Assembly: GCA_003013855.2 (NCBI GenBank)
Contig: ML058577.1
Span: 744,001-808,000 of the forward strand
Direction of reading: 5' to 3'
DNA length: 64,000 bases
DNA from: Liriodendron chinense
Lineage: Eukaryota; Streptophyta; Magnoliopsida; Magnoliales; Magnoliaceae
Both the position numbers and the translations under genes were made by a program. The notes under the pieces are model-generated. The model did no database searches. It worked only from the letters and a program-made list of their open reading frames with translations, and was not told the origin of the DNA. Below are positions 44,200 to 54,320 of the stretch, in pieces (within the stretch, counting starts at the first letter, position 1; each line of letters starts with the position of its first letter).

Positions 44200-45123
44200 G
44201 ACTGAAGATCTATGAGCAGGCTAAACTCCCTAAAGCAACTTAAGGAGCTCCAGAAGTTCAACAAGTTCAGTCTTAAGATAAGGGGACCCCAAGCACCTGA
44301 ACTAAGAGCCGAGAAGCAATTAGCAATAGGATAGACAAATTGGAACTAATACCAGCTAGGCTCGGGAAGACAGAGACTAAGGGCCTGTCTAGAATCCATT
44401 TATCCAACCAGAATCTGATCCTAGAGCCATTCCCAAGGCTGAAAGAAATGCCACCCAGAAATTAAGGTTTGAGATTCATAATGGCTTTCCAGATGGTGGA
44501 AGCTCTGTAGAGAGAGGAAGCTTCAAGAATCAACGTCTGTCCTCAAGGCCATATTTACAAGCAATGATATCTCTCCACCAAGAGCCAGCTTCCTTACCAA
44601 AACACCAAAGCCATTTACCAAGAAGGGCTGAGTTTATGTCTGATAGGGTCCTAATGTCAGCACATCCTTTGACATAGGGTTTGCAAACTTCAGACTAGCT
44701 TACGGCATGGTATTTGTTGCTGTCAAAGTTTCTGTTCCGAAATCTCTCCTAAGCTTATCAATTCTAGAGATGATGGCTTTAGGACAACAAAACAGGGACA
44801 AAAATCAGGAGGGTAGATCAGAGGGAAGTTTTAGTCAGGGCGAGTCAGGCCCCGAGAGAGATATTTGCCTTTCTAGGGAGAAAGTTTTCATTTGATTCTC
44901 ACAATAACCAAATCCCAGAGGTGACTGGCAAGCTTGCCAATGAAGAGAGGGAGGCCAATCATCCTTAATCAAAATTTAACTCAACCCTTCCGCAGCAATA
45001 ACAAACAGAAAATGGGAGAGAAGATCCCTTGCCTAAGGCCTCTAGAAGAGTGGAAAAGTCTTTCTGCGAGCCATTCACCAAAACAGAGAAGTGGGCAGAA
45101 GAGATGCAAGATAGAATCCACGA

Positions 45124-45592
45124 TCACCATTTTAAACCAAAGCCCAACCAACATAAAATGTAGTCAAGGTAGTCCCAATTGTCGTGGTTAAACGTTTTTT
45201 CAATTTCTAATTTGCAAACTAAACCTTCTCTACCCTTTCTAAATCCAGAATCAATACATTCATGAGCTAAGAGGGCACAGTCAAGAATCTGTTTGTTGGC
45301 CAAGAAGGCACCTTGCGCCTTAGAAATCGCATTAGAAAGAATAGGCCCAAGTCTGGAGGAAAGTATTTTAGCTAAAATTTCATAAGTAGAGCCTAGCAGA
45401 CTGATGGGCCTAAAATAATAATAACTTATGCGATCCATCAAGCTTAAGGATCAAAGCAATAAAAGAGGCACCCATAGCGCGAGAGAGAGATCCCGAGGAA
45501 TAAAACTCGGAAATAAAATTCACCACATCTTTTTTAACAGTATCGCAAAATGATTGAACGAATGCAAGAGGAAAACCATCAAGACCAGGCAC
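45124..45592 (-). pseudogene. Antisense LINE reverse transcriptase fragments
   Basis: 'PGLDGFPLAFVQSFCDTVKK' and 'MGASFIALILKLDG' (45410-45592) join, across a frameshift, to 'RPISLLGSTYEILAKILSSR' and 'AFLANKQILDCALLAHECID' (45124-45441). These are RT fingers and palm motifs. The YADD box is not seen; downstream reading is degraded. Confidence 0.8.
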
Positions 45593-46060
45593 TCTCTGCC
45601 AAGGGAGAAAACCATAGACTTAATCTCTTCCTTAGAGAAAGGAGATGCAAGCGTTGAGGCGTCCTCAACAGAAATTTGCTGAAAATCAAGGTTATCTAAT
45701 TTGGGCCTAGTCTGGTGCTTAGCAAAAATCAGAGAAGCAAAGAAGAAAGTTATGTGATTGCATACTTGATCCTTGCCTTCAATGAAAGAACCATTAAAAG
45801 AAATAGAACTTATCTCGTTCGGTCGAGATCTAGCACTGGCAATTGCATTAAAGTACCGGGTGTTTTTATCGCTCTCCTTGAGCCAGATGGATCCGGATCC
45901 TTGCCTTAGCTTCTCCCTTTTTTTTTAATTGTCCTCCACCGATGGGGGGGACGATTCCTACTAATCTAACAAATGCATGGCTAAAATTACGTTAGAGGCG
46001 GGGACCTCAAGGTCATCTTGAGTCTCATGTCTCCATTTGATAAGATTGAGTTTGAGGAGG

Positions 46061-46931
46061 TGATGCGGACATCAGTGGTGCACCCTTTAGAGTGTACCAG
46101 AGGAGGTGACGTCGCAGATCGAGTGTTGGAGCTGACGAGTTGATGTGGATGGACGCCAGGCCCATTGGGCCCATTTTCTGACGCATTACGAGTACGCGAG
46201 ATGCAGGATCGCGCAGGAGCATCATGACCGCTGGACCATGGAGCGGATTTACATTTAGGCGCTTTTCTATTTATTTCCTTGTTTCTAGGCGCTTTAGTGT
46301 CGTTATTTACTTTAGACGTTTTTATGTTATTTCTTTGGTTTTCAGGTACTTTAGTGCACTTTTTTTATTTTCGTAGCTTATGTATACTGTGAGAACCCTA
46401 TTTCGAAATTATTGAATGAATAGAAAATTCGTGAGTTTCTTCCTCTTTATTGAGAGATTAGGGTTTCAGGATTGGCCCTCGGGTGTTGAGGATTCCACCC
46501 CGGAGTTTCCGTTTTCTCTTCTCTCTTTCTTCAAGGTACGAGGAAAGGTAAGCTTCTTTTGATTCCTAATTCGTACTTCATGATAACCCATTGTTTTTTG
46601 ACACCCCTCGTCCTTTTCTAAACCCCCCCTCCCCCTTTTTGGTACGATCGAAAAGAGGGATGCCTAGCCACGATAACCGGATCCAAACTTGACTGTGGAC
46701 TGGTCTATGCTAGATCTGGGATATCCTCATATCCCTAGATCCTCCCTGTTTTACGATTTTATATGGTTTTATGCAAAGGGGCATGATCCGGACGGACGGA
46801 TTTCATCTTCGTGTTGAGATTTGTTAGTTTCCTCTGATTGAAAGTAGTTAGTTTCGTAATTTTATTATTTGAATATCTTCCAACTTGATATACATGCATC
46901 TAGGGTTAGATCATCGCATGCCCCTGCATCA
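46061..46931 (+). repeat. 5' LTR of the chromovirus
   Basis: TGATGCGGACATCAGTGGTG to CCCCTGCATCA. It matches 52211-53080 with only scattered differences, mostly in a C-rich run near 46623 and around 46258. Confidence 0.95.
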
Positions 46932-46935
46932 ATTT

Positions 46936-46946
46936 TGGTATCAGAG
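46936..46946 (+). other. Primer-binding site of the chromovirus
   Basis: TGGTATCAGAG lies four bases after the LTR and is complementary to initiator Met-tRNA. Confidence 0.9.
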
Positions 46947-47037
46947 AAAAGGTTCCTAGCGTAGGTCAGTTTACCCAAAATTTCACTTTTCGGTGATTTT
47001 TTTTCAAAGGAACCGGATATCCCAAATCAAAAAAATC

Positions 47038-47132
47038 GTAGGCCTTTCGGGCGCTCCGCCCCGAACCCCGGGCAGGGGCGCGCCGCCCCCTACACCCCCG
47101 GCGAGCTGACCGCGCAGCTCGACCCGCGTCCA
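47038..47132 (+). other. GC-rich leader block in the chromovirus
   Basis: About 95 bases of very high GC content contain inverted GGGCGCTCCGCCCC / GGGGCGCGCCGCCCC type motifs and GAGCTGACCGCGCAGCTC, which can fold on itself. This contrasts sharply with the AT-rich surroundings. It lies between the primer site and gag, where packaging or dimerisation structures are expected. Function inferred only. Confidence 0.6.
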
Positions 47133-47269
47133 ACTCTGCGTAGGGGTCATAGTTCGTTGAGTTTAGTTAGCATTTTTTTCTAGATTTTGTTGAGTCCTCA
47201 TATAAATCTAGGCCACATAGGATAGCTTGCATTGCACTGAACTAGGATAGTCAAAACTGCATTTAGATT

Positions 47270-48142
47270 TTGCCTTTTTACACCTTTGCGCACCTAGATC
47301 TAGGGCCTTTCACATATCACTCCTGGTGTATGCCTACGCGCACTGGTCGTAGGTTTGGTCTTCATAATACTATGGAATCTAATCAAATTACCAAAGCTCT
47401 GGAGGGTCTAATTAAGAGAATGGATCAGCAATTTCAGACCTTGAGAGGTGAGATCGCGCAGCAGTTTGCGCATCAGGATGATAGGTTCACACGTTTAGAG
47501 GAGAGGGTTACGCGATTAGAGGATGGCATCCAGACCACCACTTTAGATGGTCCCCAAGCAACCCCCGACACTGGGGCAGTCGATCAGTCCCAAGTTGTGG
47601 GCCCTGATCCGCCTAGGGATGATTTGGGCACAGGTCAGGCCCGTGGGCCTGGCAATGGACACGATGGGGCTCATCATCAGCCACCCCCACAAATTCGTGA
47701 TCCTGTTTTCCCCGCCCAGCGGGAGGGCCATGGTGGGGTGCGATATCCGCAACCTCAGAGATACCATGAGCAGAACCCTGTTATTAGGGTCATGAAGGGC
47801 ATCAAGGTTGACGCTCCTAGTTTTGATGGGAGACTGGACCTTAAAGTTTTTTCTGATTGGCTAGCAGACATGGATCACTTCTTTCAGTGGCACGGTCTAC
47901 CAGACCCACAGCTGGTTGGATTCGCCAAGATGAAGTTGGTGGGCCAGGCAAAACTACATTGGGGAAATGTGGAGCGTCGCCGTGAGCGATCTAGAGAGGG
48001 GCCAGTTCTCTTTTGGATTGAAATGAAAGAACTGTTGCGAGAGAAGTATGTTCCCCTTTCTTATAAGCAGAGGCTGTTGGCAATGGCACACTTTGCACCA
48101 AGGATCCATGACGGTAACGGAATACATTGCCAAGTTCGATGA
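47270..48142 (+). pseudogene. Chromovirus gag, N-terminal part (frameshifted)
   Basis: The likely true start is the Met at 47372 ('MESNQITKALEGLIKRMDQQ'), opening a coiled coil ('RFTRLEERVTRLEDGIQ'). A Pro/Gly/His-rich linker is followed by the gag core 'MKGIKVDAPSFDGRLDLKVF' then 'FAKMKLVGQAKLHW'. The frame is lost near 48100 and continues in the next frame at 48048-49472. In a working element Gag forms the particle shell. Confidence 0.85.
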
Positions 48143-49472
48143 ATACATGATGAGGTGCGATGTAGATGAGGACCCTGCTGTGGTTCTCTCCCGTTTTCGT
48201 ATGGGCCTCAAGTTTGACCTCCAGCGTGAGCTCATGCCTCATATGGTCACCAGCTTAGAGCACGCTTACCAGATGGTGCAGGAACTGGAGCAATATGTGC
48301 GCCAATCTGCTAGAGGGTTTGAGATTCGACCTACTGTGCCTAGAGTAGCTCCGCAGGGAGCGAGACCTCAGGTCGGAAATCAACTCAGAGCTCAACCTGG
48401 TACCCAACCAGTCAATAGAAATCGAGGTAACAATGTGGCTGGACCAAGTACTAGGACTGCGATGCCAGGGCAGTGCTACCGCTGTGGTGGCATGGGTCAC
48501 ATTGCCGCAGAGTGTTCAAATAGGGGTGGGCGTATTGCCTTTGTTTCTGAACACTCTACAGAAGAAGAAGTGGCATATGAAGTTGAAGGTGACCAGAATG
48601 ATAAGGAAATCATCGTCCAATCCCTTGAGCCGGCCAGTGATGCCGAGGATGATGCTGTGGAGACTACCCCACTTGCTGTGGTGAGATGCGCTTTGGCCCA
48701 GGTGAAGGAAAGTGAGGATTGGCGCGGAACCACTATCTTCCACACTTACGCCAAGTGTGGAGATAAGAGCTGCAAAGTGATCATAGATAGCAGGAGCTGT
48801 GAGAATGTAGTTTCTCCAAGTACTTTGAGTCACCTGGGGTTGAAGCCAGTCCCTCACCCCAACCCATACCGAGTTTCTTGGGTTGATGCGACATCCCTTC
48901 CTGTGACTCAGCGATGCCTTGTGCCAATTGAATTCGGGCCATACAAGGACAAGTTGTGGTGTGATGTGGTCACGATGGACGTTGGCTATATCATCTTGGG
49001 AAGGCCATGGCTCTTTGACAAAGATGTCACAATATTCGGGCGTACGAATAATTGTGTGTTTAAGCATGAAGGAAAGAAGCTTGTCTTGAGCCCGCTCCCT
49101 CCCAAATCGTCCACAGGAGCGAAAGATGTTGCGTCTCGAGGCAGTTCTAAGAGTCAAAGGGCACCTCAGTCGAAGTCTCTCCACATCATAGATGCTAAGG
49201 AGTTTGAGAGAGAGGCCAAAACTGGGACTATGGTGTACGTTTTACTGACTAGAAAGAGCACACCCAAGGTTGCTATAGGGTTACCCCAGGAGGTTCGTTC
49301 AGTCCTAGAGGAGTTTCGGGATGTCTTCCCTGAGGACCTTCCAGACGAGCTCCCACCAATGCGGGACATTCAGCATGCGATAGATCTTGTCCCAGGGGCG
49401 ACCCTACCAAACCTCCCTCACTACAGAATGAATCCCACCGAACATGCTGAGTTGAAGAGGCAAGTGGATTAA
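48048..49472 (+). pseudogene. Chromovirus gag C-terminus, zinc knuckle and protease
   Basis: It continues the gag core ('VTEYIAKFDEYMMRCDVDED', 'FRMGLKFDLQRELMPHMVTS'), then an intact CCHC knuckle 'CYRCGGMGHIAAEC' (about 48474-48515). The protease follows with 'CKVIIDSRSCENVVS': the D-S-G triad has become D-S-R, which should inactivate it, although 'YIILGRPWL' remains. The segment ends with pre-RT 'DIQHAIDLVPGATLPNLPHY' and a TAA at 49470, where related elements have a Glu codon. Confidence 0.88.
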
Positions 49473-50201
49473 TTGCTTAAAAAGGGATTTATTCGTGAGA
49501 GTATGAGCCCGTGCGCCGTGCCTGCGCTTCTTACGCCAAAGAAAGATGGCACGTGGCGCATGTGTGTCGATAGTAGAGCCATAAACAAGATTACTGTCAA
49601 GTATCGGTTTCCCATCCCGAGGCTTGATGACATGCTTGACATGATGGCCACCTCTACTATCTTTTCGAAATTTAACCTCAAGAGTGGTTATCACCAAATT
49701 CGTGTTCGCCCAGGAGATGAGTGGAAGACTGCCTTCAAGACGAAGGATGGGCTGTATGAGTGGTTGGTTATGCCCTTTGGGTTAACCAATGCTCCAAGTA
49801 CATTTATGAGGATGATGACCCAGGTGCTGCGACCCTTTATGGGTAAGTTCTTAGTTGTGTACTTCGATGATATCCTCATCTATAGTACGTCTCCTACCCA
49901 GCACCTTGAACACTTGAGGCAGGTCTGCAACGCCTTGCGAGCAGAAAAGCTTTATGCGAACCTCAAGAAATGTTCCTTCTTGACTTCTAGAGTTATCTTC
50001 CTGGGGTTCGTTGTTTCGTCAGAGGGTATGTCTGCAGACCCTGAGAAAGTTAAGGCCATTGTCAATTGGCCCGAGCCGCGTAATATACACGACGTGCGAA
50101 GCTTTCACGGCCTAGCTACGTTCTATCGGCGGTTCATCCGTGGATTTAGCTCTATTATGGCTCCCATCACAGATTGCATAAGAAAATGGGAGTTCCAATG
50201 A
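49473..50201 (+). pseudogene. Chromovirus reverse transcriptase
   Basis: All RT blocks are present: 'PALLTPKKDGTWRMCVDSRA', 'FSKFNLKSGYHQIRV', 'LVMPFGLTNAPSTFMR', the active site 'YFDDILIYS' (about 49860-49886), and 'FLGFVVSSEGMSADPEKV'. It is interrupted only at its borders: TAA before it and TGA at 50199, where Trp is usual ('FQ-W-T'). The domain itself looks intact. Confidence 0.9.
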
Positions 50202-50243
50202 ACTAAAGCCGCGACACGGGCTTTCTCTGAAATTAAGAATAAG

Positions 50244-52331
50244 ATGACGGAAGCGCCCGTCATGCGTCTACCTGACTTCTCTAAAGTCTTTGAGGTGGCG
50301 TGTGACGCGTCAGGACTTGCCATAGGGGGAGTGTTAAGCCAAGAGGGACATCCTGTGGCCTTTTTCAGTGAGAAACTGAATGAGGCTAAACAACGCTATT
50401 CCACCTACGACAAAGAGTTCTATGCGGTTGTGCAATCATTGCGCCATTGGCGGCATTATTTATTACCGCAAGAATTTGTCCTATTCTCTGATCATGAGGC
50501 CTTGAAATATTTGAACTCTCAAAAGAAGTTGAGCCTTAGGCATGCCAAGTGGGCTCAATTTCTTCAGGAGTATACGTTTCTACTTAAGCACAAGGCCGGT
50601 AAAGAGAATAAGGTTGCTGACGCGCTTAGCCGTCGTGTCATGACGCTGCGGTCCATGAGCATCGAAGTTACAGGCTTTGAGCAACTCAAGGGTGAGTACT
50701 CAACTTGTCCTGACTTTGGGACCATCTATGCGTCGTTGTCTAGTGACCCACCCTCGAGGAGTGCTGAGTTTGTCCTTACAGACGGATATCTTTTTAGAGG
50801 GGACAAGCTCTGCATCCCACGCACATCCCTCCGTGATTTTCTAGTATGGGAGCTTCATGCTGGAGGGATGGCAGGTCACTTTGGTAGAGATAAAACAGTT
50901 GCCCTGGTTTCTGATCGTTTCCATTGGCCTAATCTCCAGCGAGATGTGGCCAAGATTGTAGGGCAGTGTTGGACATGTCAACTGGCAAAGCAGAGGAAAC
51001 AAAATACAGGCTTATACACTCCTTTGCCAGTTCCACATGCCCCGTGGCAAGATGTCAGTATGGATTTTGTGCTTGGGCTTCCCAAGACTATTCGTAAGCA
51101 CGATTCCATACTCGTGGTCGTTGATCGGTTTTCTAAGATGGCCCATTTCCTACCCTGTTATAAGACCTCAGATGCCTCCCACATTGCTAAGATATTCTTT
51201 CAGGAGGTTGTGCAACTTCATGGGGTACCTAGATCCATCGTGTCTGACAGAGATACTAGGTTCACTAGTTATTTTTGGAAGACTCTCTGGCATCTTTTGG
51301 GTACGAGGCTTCAATTTTCTTCAGCATATCATCCTCAATCGGATGGTCAAACAGAGGTAGTGAACCGTAGCCTAGGGAATTTGTTGAGATGTCTAGTTGG
51401 AGACCATCACAGGACCTGGGACACTGTTATTCCCACAGCAGAGTTCGCTTATAACTCTTCAGTGAACAGGTCCACAGGAATGAGCCCATTTGAAATTGTT
51501 TCAGGTCTTAGACCCCGAGCCCCCATAGATTTGATCCCCATGGCTACCCCACAGCGTCCTTCAGAGTTAGGAGAGTCATTTGCCCATCATATACATGCAT
51601 TGCATACTGAGATCAGAAGGAAGATTAATTCAAGTAATGAACATTATAAACTTTTTGCTGACACTCACAGGAGATTTAGGGAATTTCAACCTGGAGATGA
51701 CGTCATGGTTCGTATTAGGTCTGATCGGTTTCCACCTGGATCCGTGAAGAAGCTTCATGCCCGTAGCATAGGCCTACATAAAATTGTGAAAAGGTTGGGG
51801 TCTAACGCTTATGTTGTCGATATCCCTCTTACCATGGGCATCAGTTCCACATTTAATGTGGAAGATCTAGTTCCCTATCACGAGCCATTACCTCTATCCA
51901 GTGATTCCCCTGTTTCTTCCCAGACCTCCCCTATAAATGGACCTTGGCCACAGCCTGACCTCCCTATACCCATCTTACCTTCTCTTCCTTCAGCACCGAG
52001 AAGAGACGAGATAGAGGGAATTTTGGACTCCGAGTTGGTTTCTACTCGCTCAGGGGGTTACCAGAAATTCCTAGTCAAGTGGAGGAACAGGCCTATTGCA
52101 GATAACTCCTGGATTACCGAGACAGAGCTACAGCGTATCGATCCAGATATGCTTGAGAGGTACAGGAGTTCACTTTCGCCAGTGGCGAATTCTTCCCACC
52201 CGGGGAGAATTGATGCGGACATCAGTGGTGCACCCTTTAGAGTGTACCAGAGGAGGCGACGTCGCAGATCGAGTGTTGGAGCTGACGAGTTGATGTGGAT
52301 GGACGCCGGGCCCATTGGGCCCATTTTCTGA
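50244..52331 (+). pseudogene. Chromovirus RNase H, integrase and chromodomain (695 codons)
   Basis: RNase H: 'FEVACDASGLAIGGVLSQ', 'YSTYDKEFYAVVQSLRHW', 'FSDHEALKYL'. Integrase: H-H-C-C finger ('HAGGMAGHFG' to 'CWTCQLAK'), then the D,D-35-E core ('MDFVLGLPK', 'IVSDRDTRFTSYFWKTLW', 'QSDGQTEVVNR'). A C-terminal tail ('AHHIHALHTEIRRKI', 'GDDVMVRIRSDRFPPGSVKK', 'NVEDLV') leads to a chromodomain at about 51998-52175 ('GGYQKFLVKWRNRPIADNSW'). Chromodomains steer integration to heterochromatin. The frame runs into the 3' LTR. Catalytic residues are all present. Confidence 0.93.
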
Positions 52332-53080
52332 CGCATTACGAGTACGCGAGATGCAGGATCGCGCAGGAGCATCATGACCGCTGGACCATGGAGCGGATTT
52401 ACATTTAGACGCATTTCTATTTATTTCCTTGTTTCTAGGCGCTTTAGTGTCGTTATTTACTTTAGACGCTTTTATGTTATTTCTTTGGTTTTCAGGCACT
52501 TTAGTGCACTTTTTTTATTTTCGTAGCTTATATATACTGTGAGAACCCTATTTCGAAATTATTGAATGAATAGAAAATTCGTGAGTTTCTTCCTCTTTGT
52601 TGAGAGATTAGGGTTTCAGGATTAGCCCTCGGGTGTTGAGGATTCCACCCCGGAGTTTCCGTTTTCTCTTCTCTCTTTCTTCAAGGTGCGAGGAAAGGTA
52701 AGCTTCTTTTGATTCCTAATTCGTACTTCATGATAACCCATTGTTTTTCGACACCCCTCGTCCTTTTCTAAACCCCCCCCCCCCTTTTTGGTACGATCGA
52801 AAAGAGGGATGCCTAGCCACGATAACCGGATCCAAACTTGACTGTGGACTGGTCTATGCTAGATCTGGGATATCCTCATATCCCTAGATCCTCCCTGTTT
52901 TACGATTTTACATGGTTTTATGCAAAGGGGCATGATCCGGACGGACGGATTTCATCTTCGTGTTGAGATTTGTTAGTTTCCTCTGATTGAAAGTAGTTAG
53001 TTTCGTAATTTTATTATTTGAATATCTTCCAACTTGATATACATGCATCTAGGGTTAGATCATCGCATGCCCCTGCATCA
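52211..53080 (+). repeat. 3' LTR of the chromovirus
   Basis: It follows a purine-rich tract (CGGGGAGAAT at 52201-52210) acting as polypurine tract. It pairs with 46061-46931 and is followed by duplication GGAGG. Confidence 0.95.
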
Positions 53081-53969
53081 GGAGGAGGAGTTTCTGACTA
53101 CGGACAAAATTCGAGCTGACGAAGATACTAAAGGATTCCCAAGAAGAGGAGACTAGCGAACAAAAACTTCAACTTTCAACCATGAAAGCTCAAATCTAAA
53201 GGGTTTAAGCCCCAACTTTCCTCCGTTGTGTCTAAAAGAATGGGGCAATGGTCTGAGGCAGCTTGGGGAGGCACCGTTGAGAAACAAATTGGAAAGCATC
53301 CATCCAGGAAATGGAAACCAAGAATCTATCCAAGCGTGACAAGATTGGGGGCGGCTGACCATTGGACCAGGTAAATTTGACATCTAGCAAAGGAAGATCG
53401 ACAAGGTTATTGTTCGACAAGGTTATTTTTTACCACGGTCCCACCCAATCAAAGAAGCATTTCATACTCTTAGAGATACGGCCCCCATTAGCTTTTTCGA
53501 AAGAGAATCTAATGATATTGAAATCACCCCCAAGACACCAAGGATAAGACCATTTTAGCTTAATTGGAGCTGAATTGATAATTGAAGAAGAAGATCAAGG
53601 CAAAAAATACATCTGAGAGCCCCATTTTCTTATCATTTTTCCTCCGTTTGCTATTTGTATCCATTAACCATATTCGATTCCTGATAAATGCATTGAAATT
53701 TGCAAAATTCTCTCTTTTGTTCGTATTTCTTAGTGTGGAGACCATGAATATGGGCAAGCGGAGGTGCCTGACCCCTTCTCTTATAAATGGATCCCTTACT
53801 TACATATCGGGTTATATCAATGATGTTGGAGACAGATTCAGTCGATTCTCTTGTAGTTCTAGCTCTCTCCACGCATCGATCCAAGGGAGCTAGTGGCGAC
53901 TCCCAATTACAGTGATTTGAGCCAAACGGACCCTCGCATCAAATCATAACCCCGGGACCCCACACTATG

Positions 53970-54177
53970 ATAAGCAAGAACAAAGAGCATTAAACAACTA
54001 AATTATATTTATAAGAGACAAGCAAAAACAATGAGGTAAAAAAAGCATTAAGGCAAAACAAGCCACATACCATATAGGGTCCTATTTCAAGCCCTTTCCA
54101 GCCAAAGTCACTAGCTAACCTCTTGGACTAAAAAAAAAAAAATTGCATCATAATCATCTAAACAGAGGATCCAGGGG
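53970..54177. other. Intron 1 right of the Tat element
   Basis: AT-rich intron sequence beginning after the CTATG duplication. No feature recognised. Confidence 0.5.
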
Positions 54178-54320
54178 TCAGAGTTGAGTCTGTATATTTT
54201 GGCATTGATTATGAAGGACTTAACTAGGCATTTACAAGAAGAAGTCTTGTGGTGTACGTTGTTTGCAAATGACATAGTTTTGATTGATGAGGCAAGAGAA
54301 GGGGTAAACACAAAGCTGTG
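54178..54320 (+). pseudogene. RTE-type LINE reverse transcriptase fragment, left part
   Basis: The frame reads 'SLYILALIMKDLTRHLQEEV' then 'LWCTLFANDIVLIDEAREGV'. This matches the RTE-clade RT block ('L.P.LF.LV.D.L...IQ......LFADDIVL'). The FADD box is FAND, so one catalytic Asp is lost. The reading is cut by a MITE at about 54317 and resumes at about 55392. Confidence 0.7.

Larger units (their letters stand above)
46061..53080 (+). mobile_element. Full-length Ty3/gypsy chromovirus (7.0 kb) nested in a LINE
   Basis: Two near-identical LTRs (871 and 870 bp), an initiator-Met primer site, gag, protease, RT, RNase H, integrase and a C-terminal chromodomain are all present in order. Perfect duplication GGAGG. 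It is disabled by only a frameshift in gag (near 48100), two nonsense codons (49470-49472 and 50199-50201) and a protease active-site change. Low LTR divergence suggests that it is one of the youngest insertions in the window and a plausible relative of the driver of the deleted copy at 11561-15604. Exact chromovirus clade not resolved. Confidence 0.95.
46056..53085. repeat. 5-bp target-site duplication GGAGG around the chromovirus
   Basis: GGAGG at 46056-46060 and at 53081-53085 directly bounds the LTR pair and rejoins the LINE reading. Confidence 0.92.
43351..53563 (-). mobile_element. L1-type LINE, antisense, in the Tat 3' LTR, split by a chromovirus
   Basis: LINE pieces are 43351-46055 and 53086-53563 (net about 3.2 kb). 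Minus-strand reading runs from an endonuclease end at about 53520 ('LGGDFNIIRF', then 'LVDLPLLDVKFTWSNGQ'), through RT blocks (45592-45124), to the zinc finger (44199-43864). The T-run at 43351-43356 marks the tail. It is 5'-truncated within the endonuclease. A GA microsatellite (43470-43531) lies near its 3' end. Confidence 0.85.
24279..53964 (+). mobile_element. Tat/Ogre-type LTR retrotransposon, 29.7 kb span with many nested insertions
   Basis: LTRs at 24279-34994 and 41068-53964 begin TGTAGA.ACCCCACCTTAGG and end in CCCCACA. The whole is flanked by the perfect 5-bp duplication CTATG (24274-24278 and 53965-53969). After removing insertions each LTR is about 1.5 kb. The 6-kb interior has a Tat/Ogre-style primer site (35001) and gag remnants but no RT or integrase, so this copy is defective. 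It sits in intron 1 of the MCRS1-like gene, opposite to the gene's transcription, and accounts for most of that intron's length. Confidence 0.9.
41068..53964 (+). repeat. 3' LTR of the Tat element, split by two antisense LINEs
   Basis: Pieces 41068-41757, 42918-43350 and 53564-53964 align in order with the 5' LTR. Net length is about 1.52 kb, against about 1.51 kb for the 5' LTR. It ends CCCCACA, followed by CTATG. Divergence between the two LTRs is visible throughout, so the Tat insertion is old relative to the elements nested in it. Confidence 0.87.

Noticed and set aside
48516..49184. 222-codon minus-strand ORF inside the chromovirus
   Set aside because: Exact antisense shadow of the gag/protease frame. 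No independent signal.
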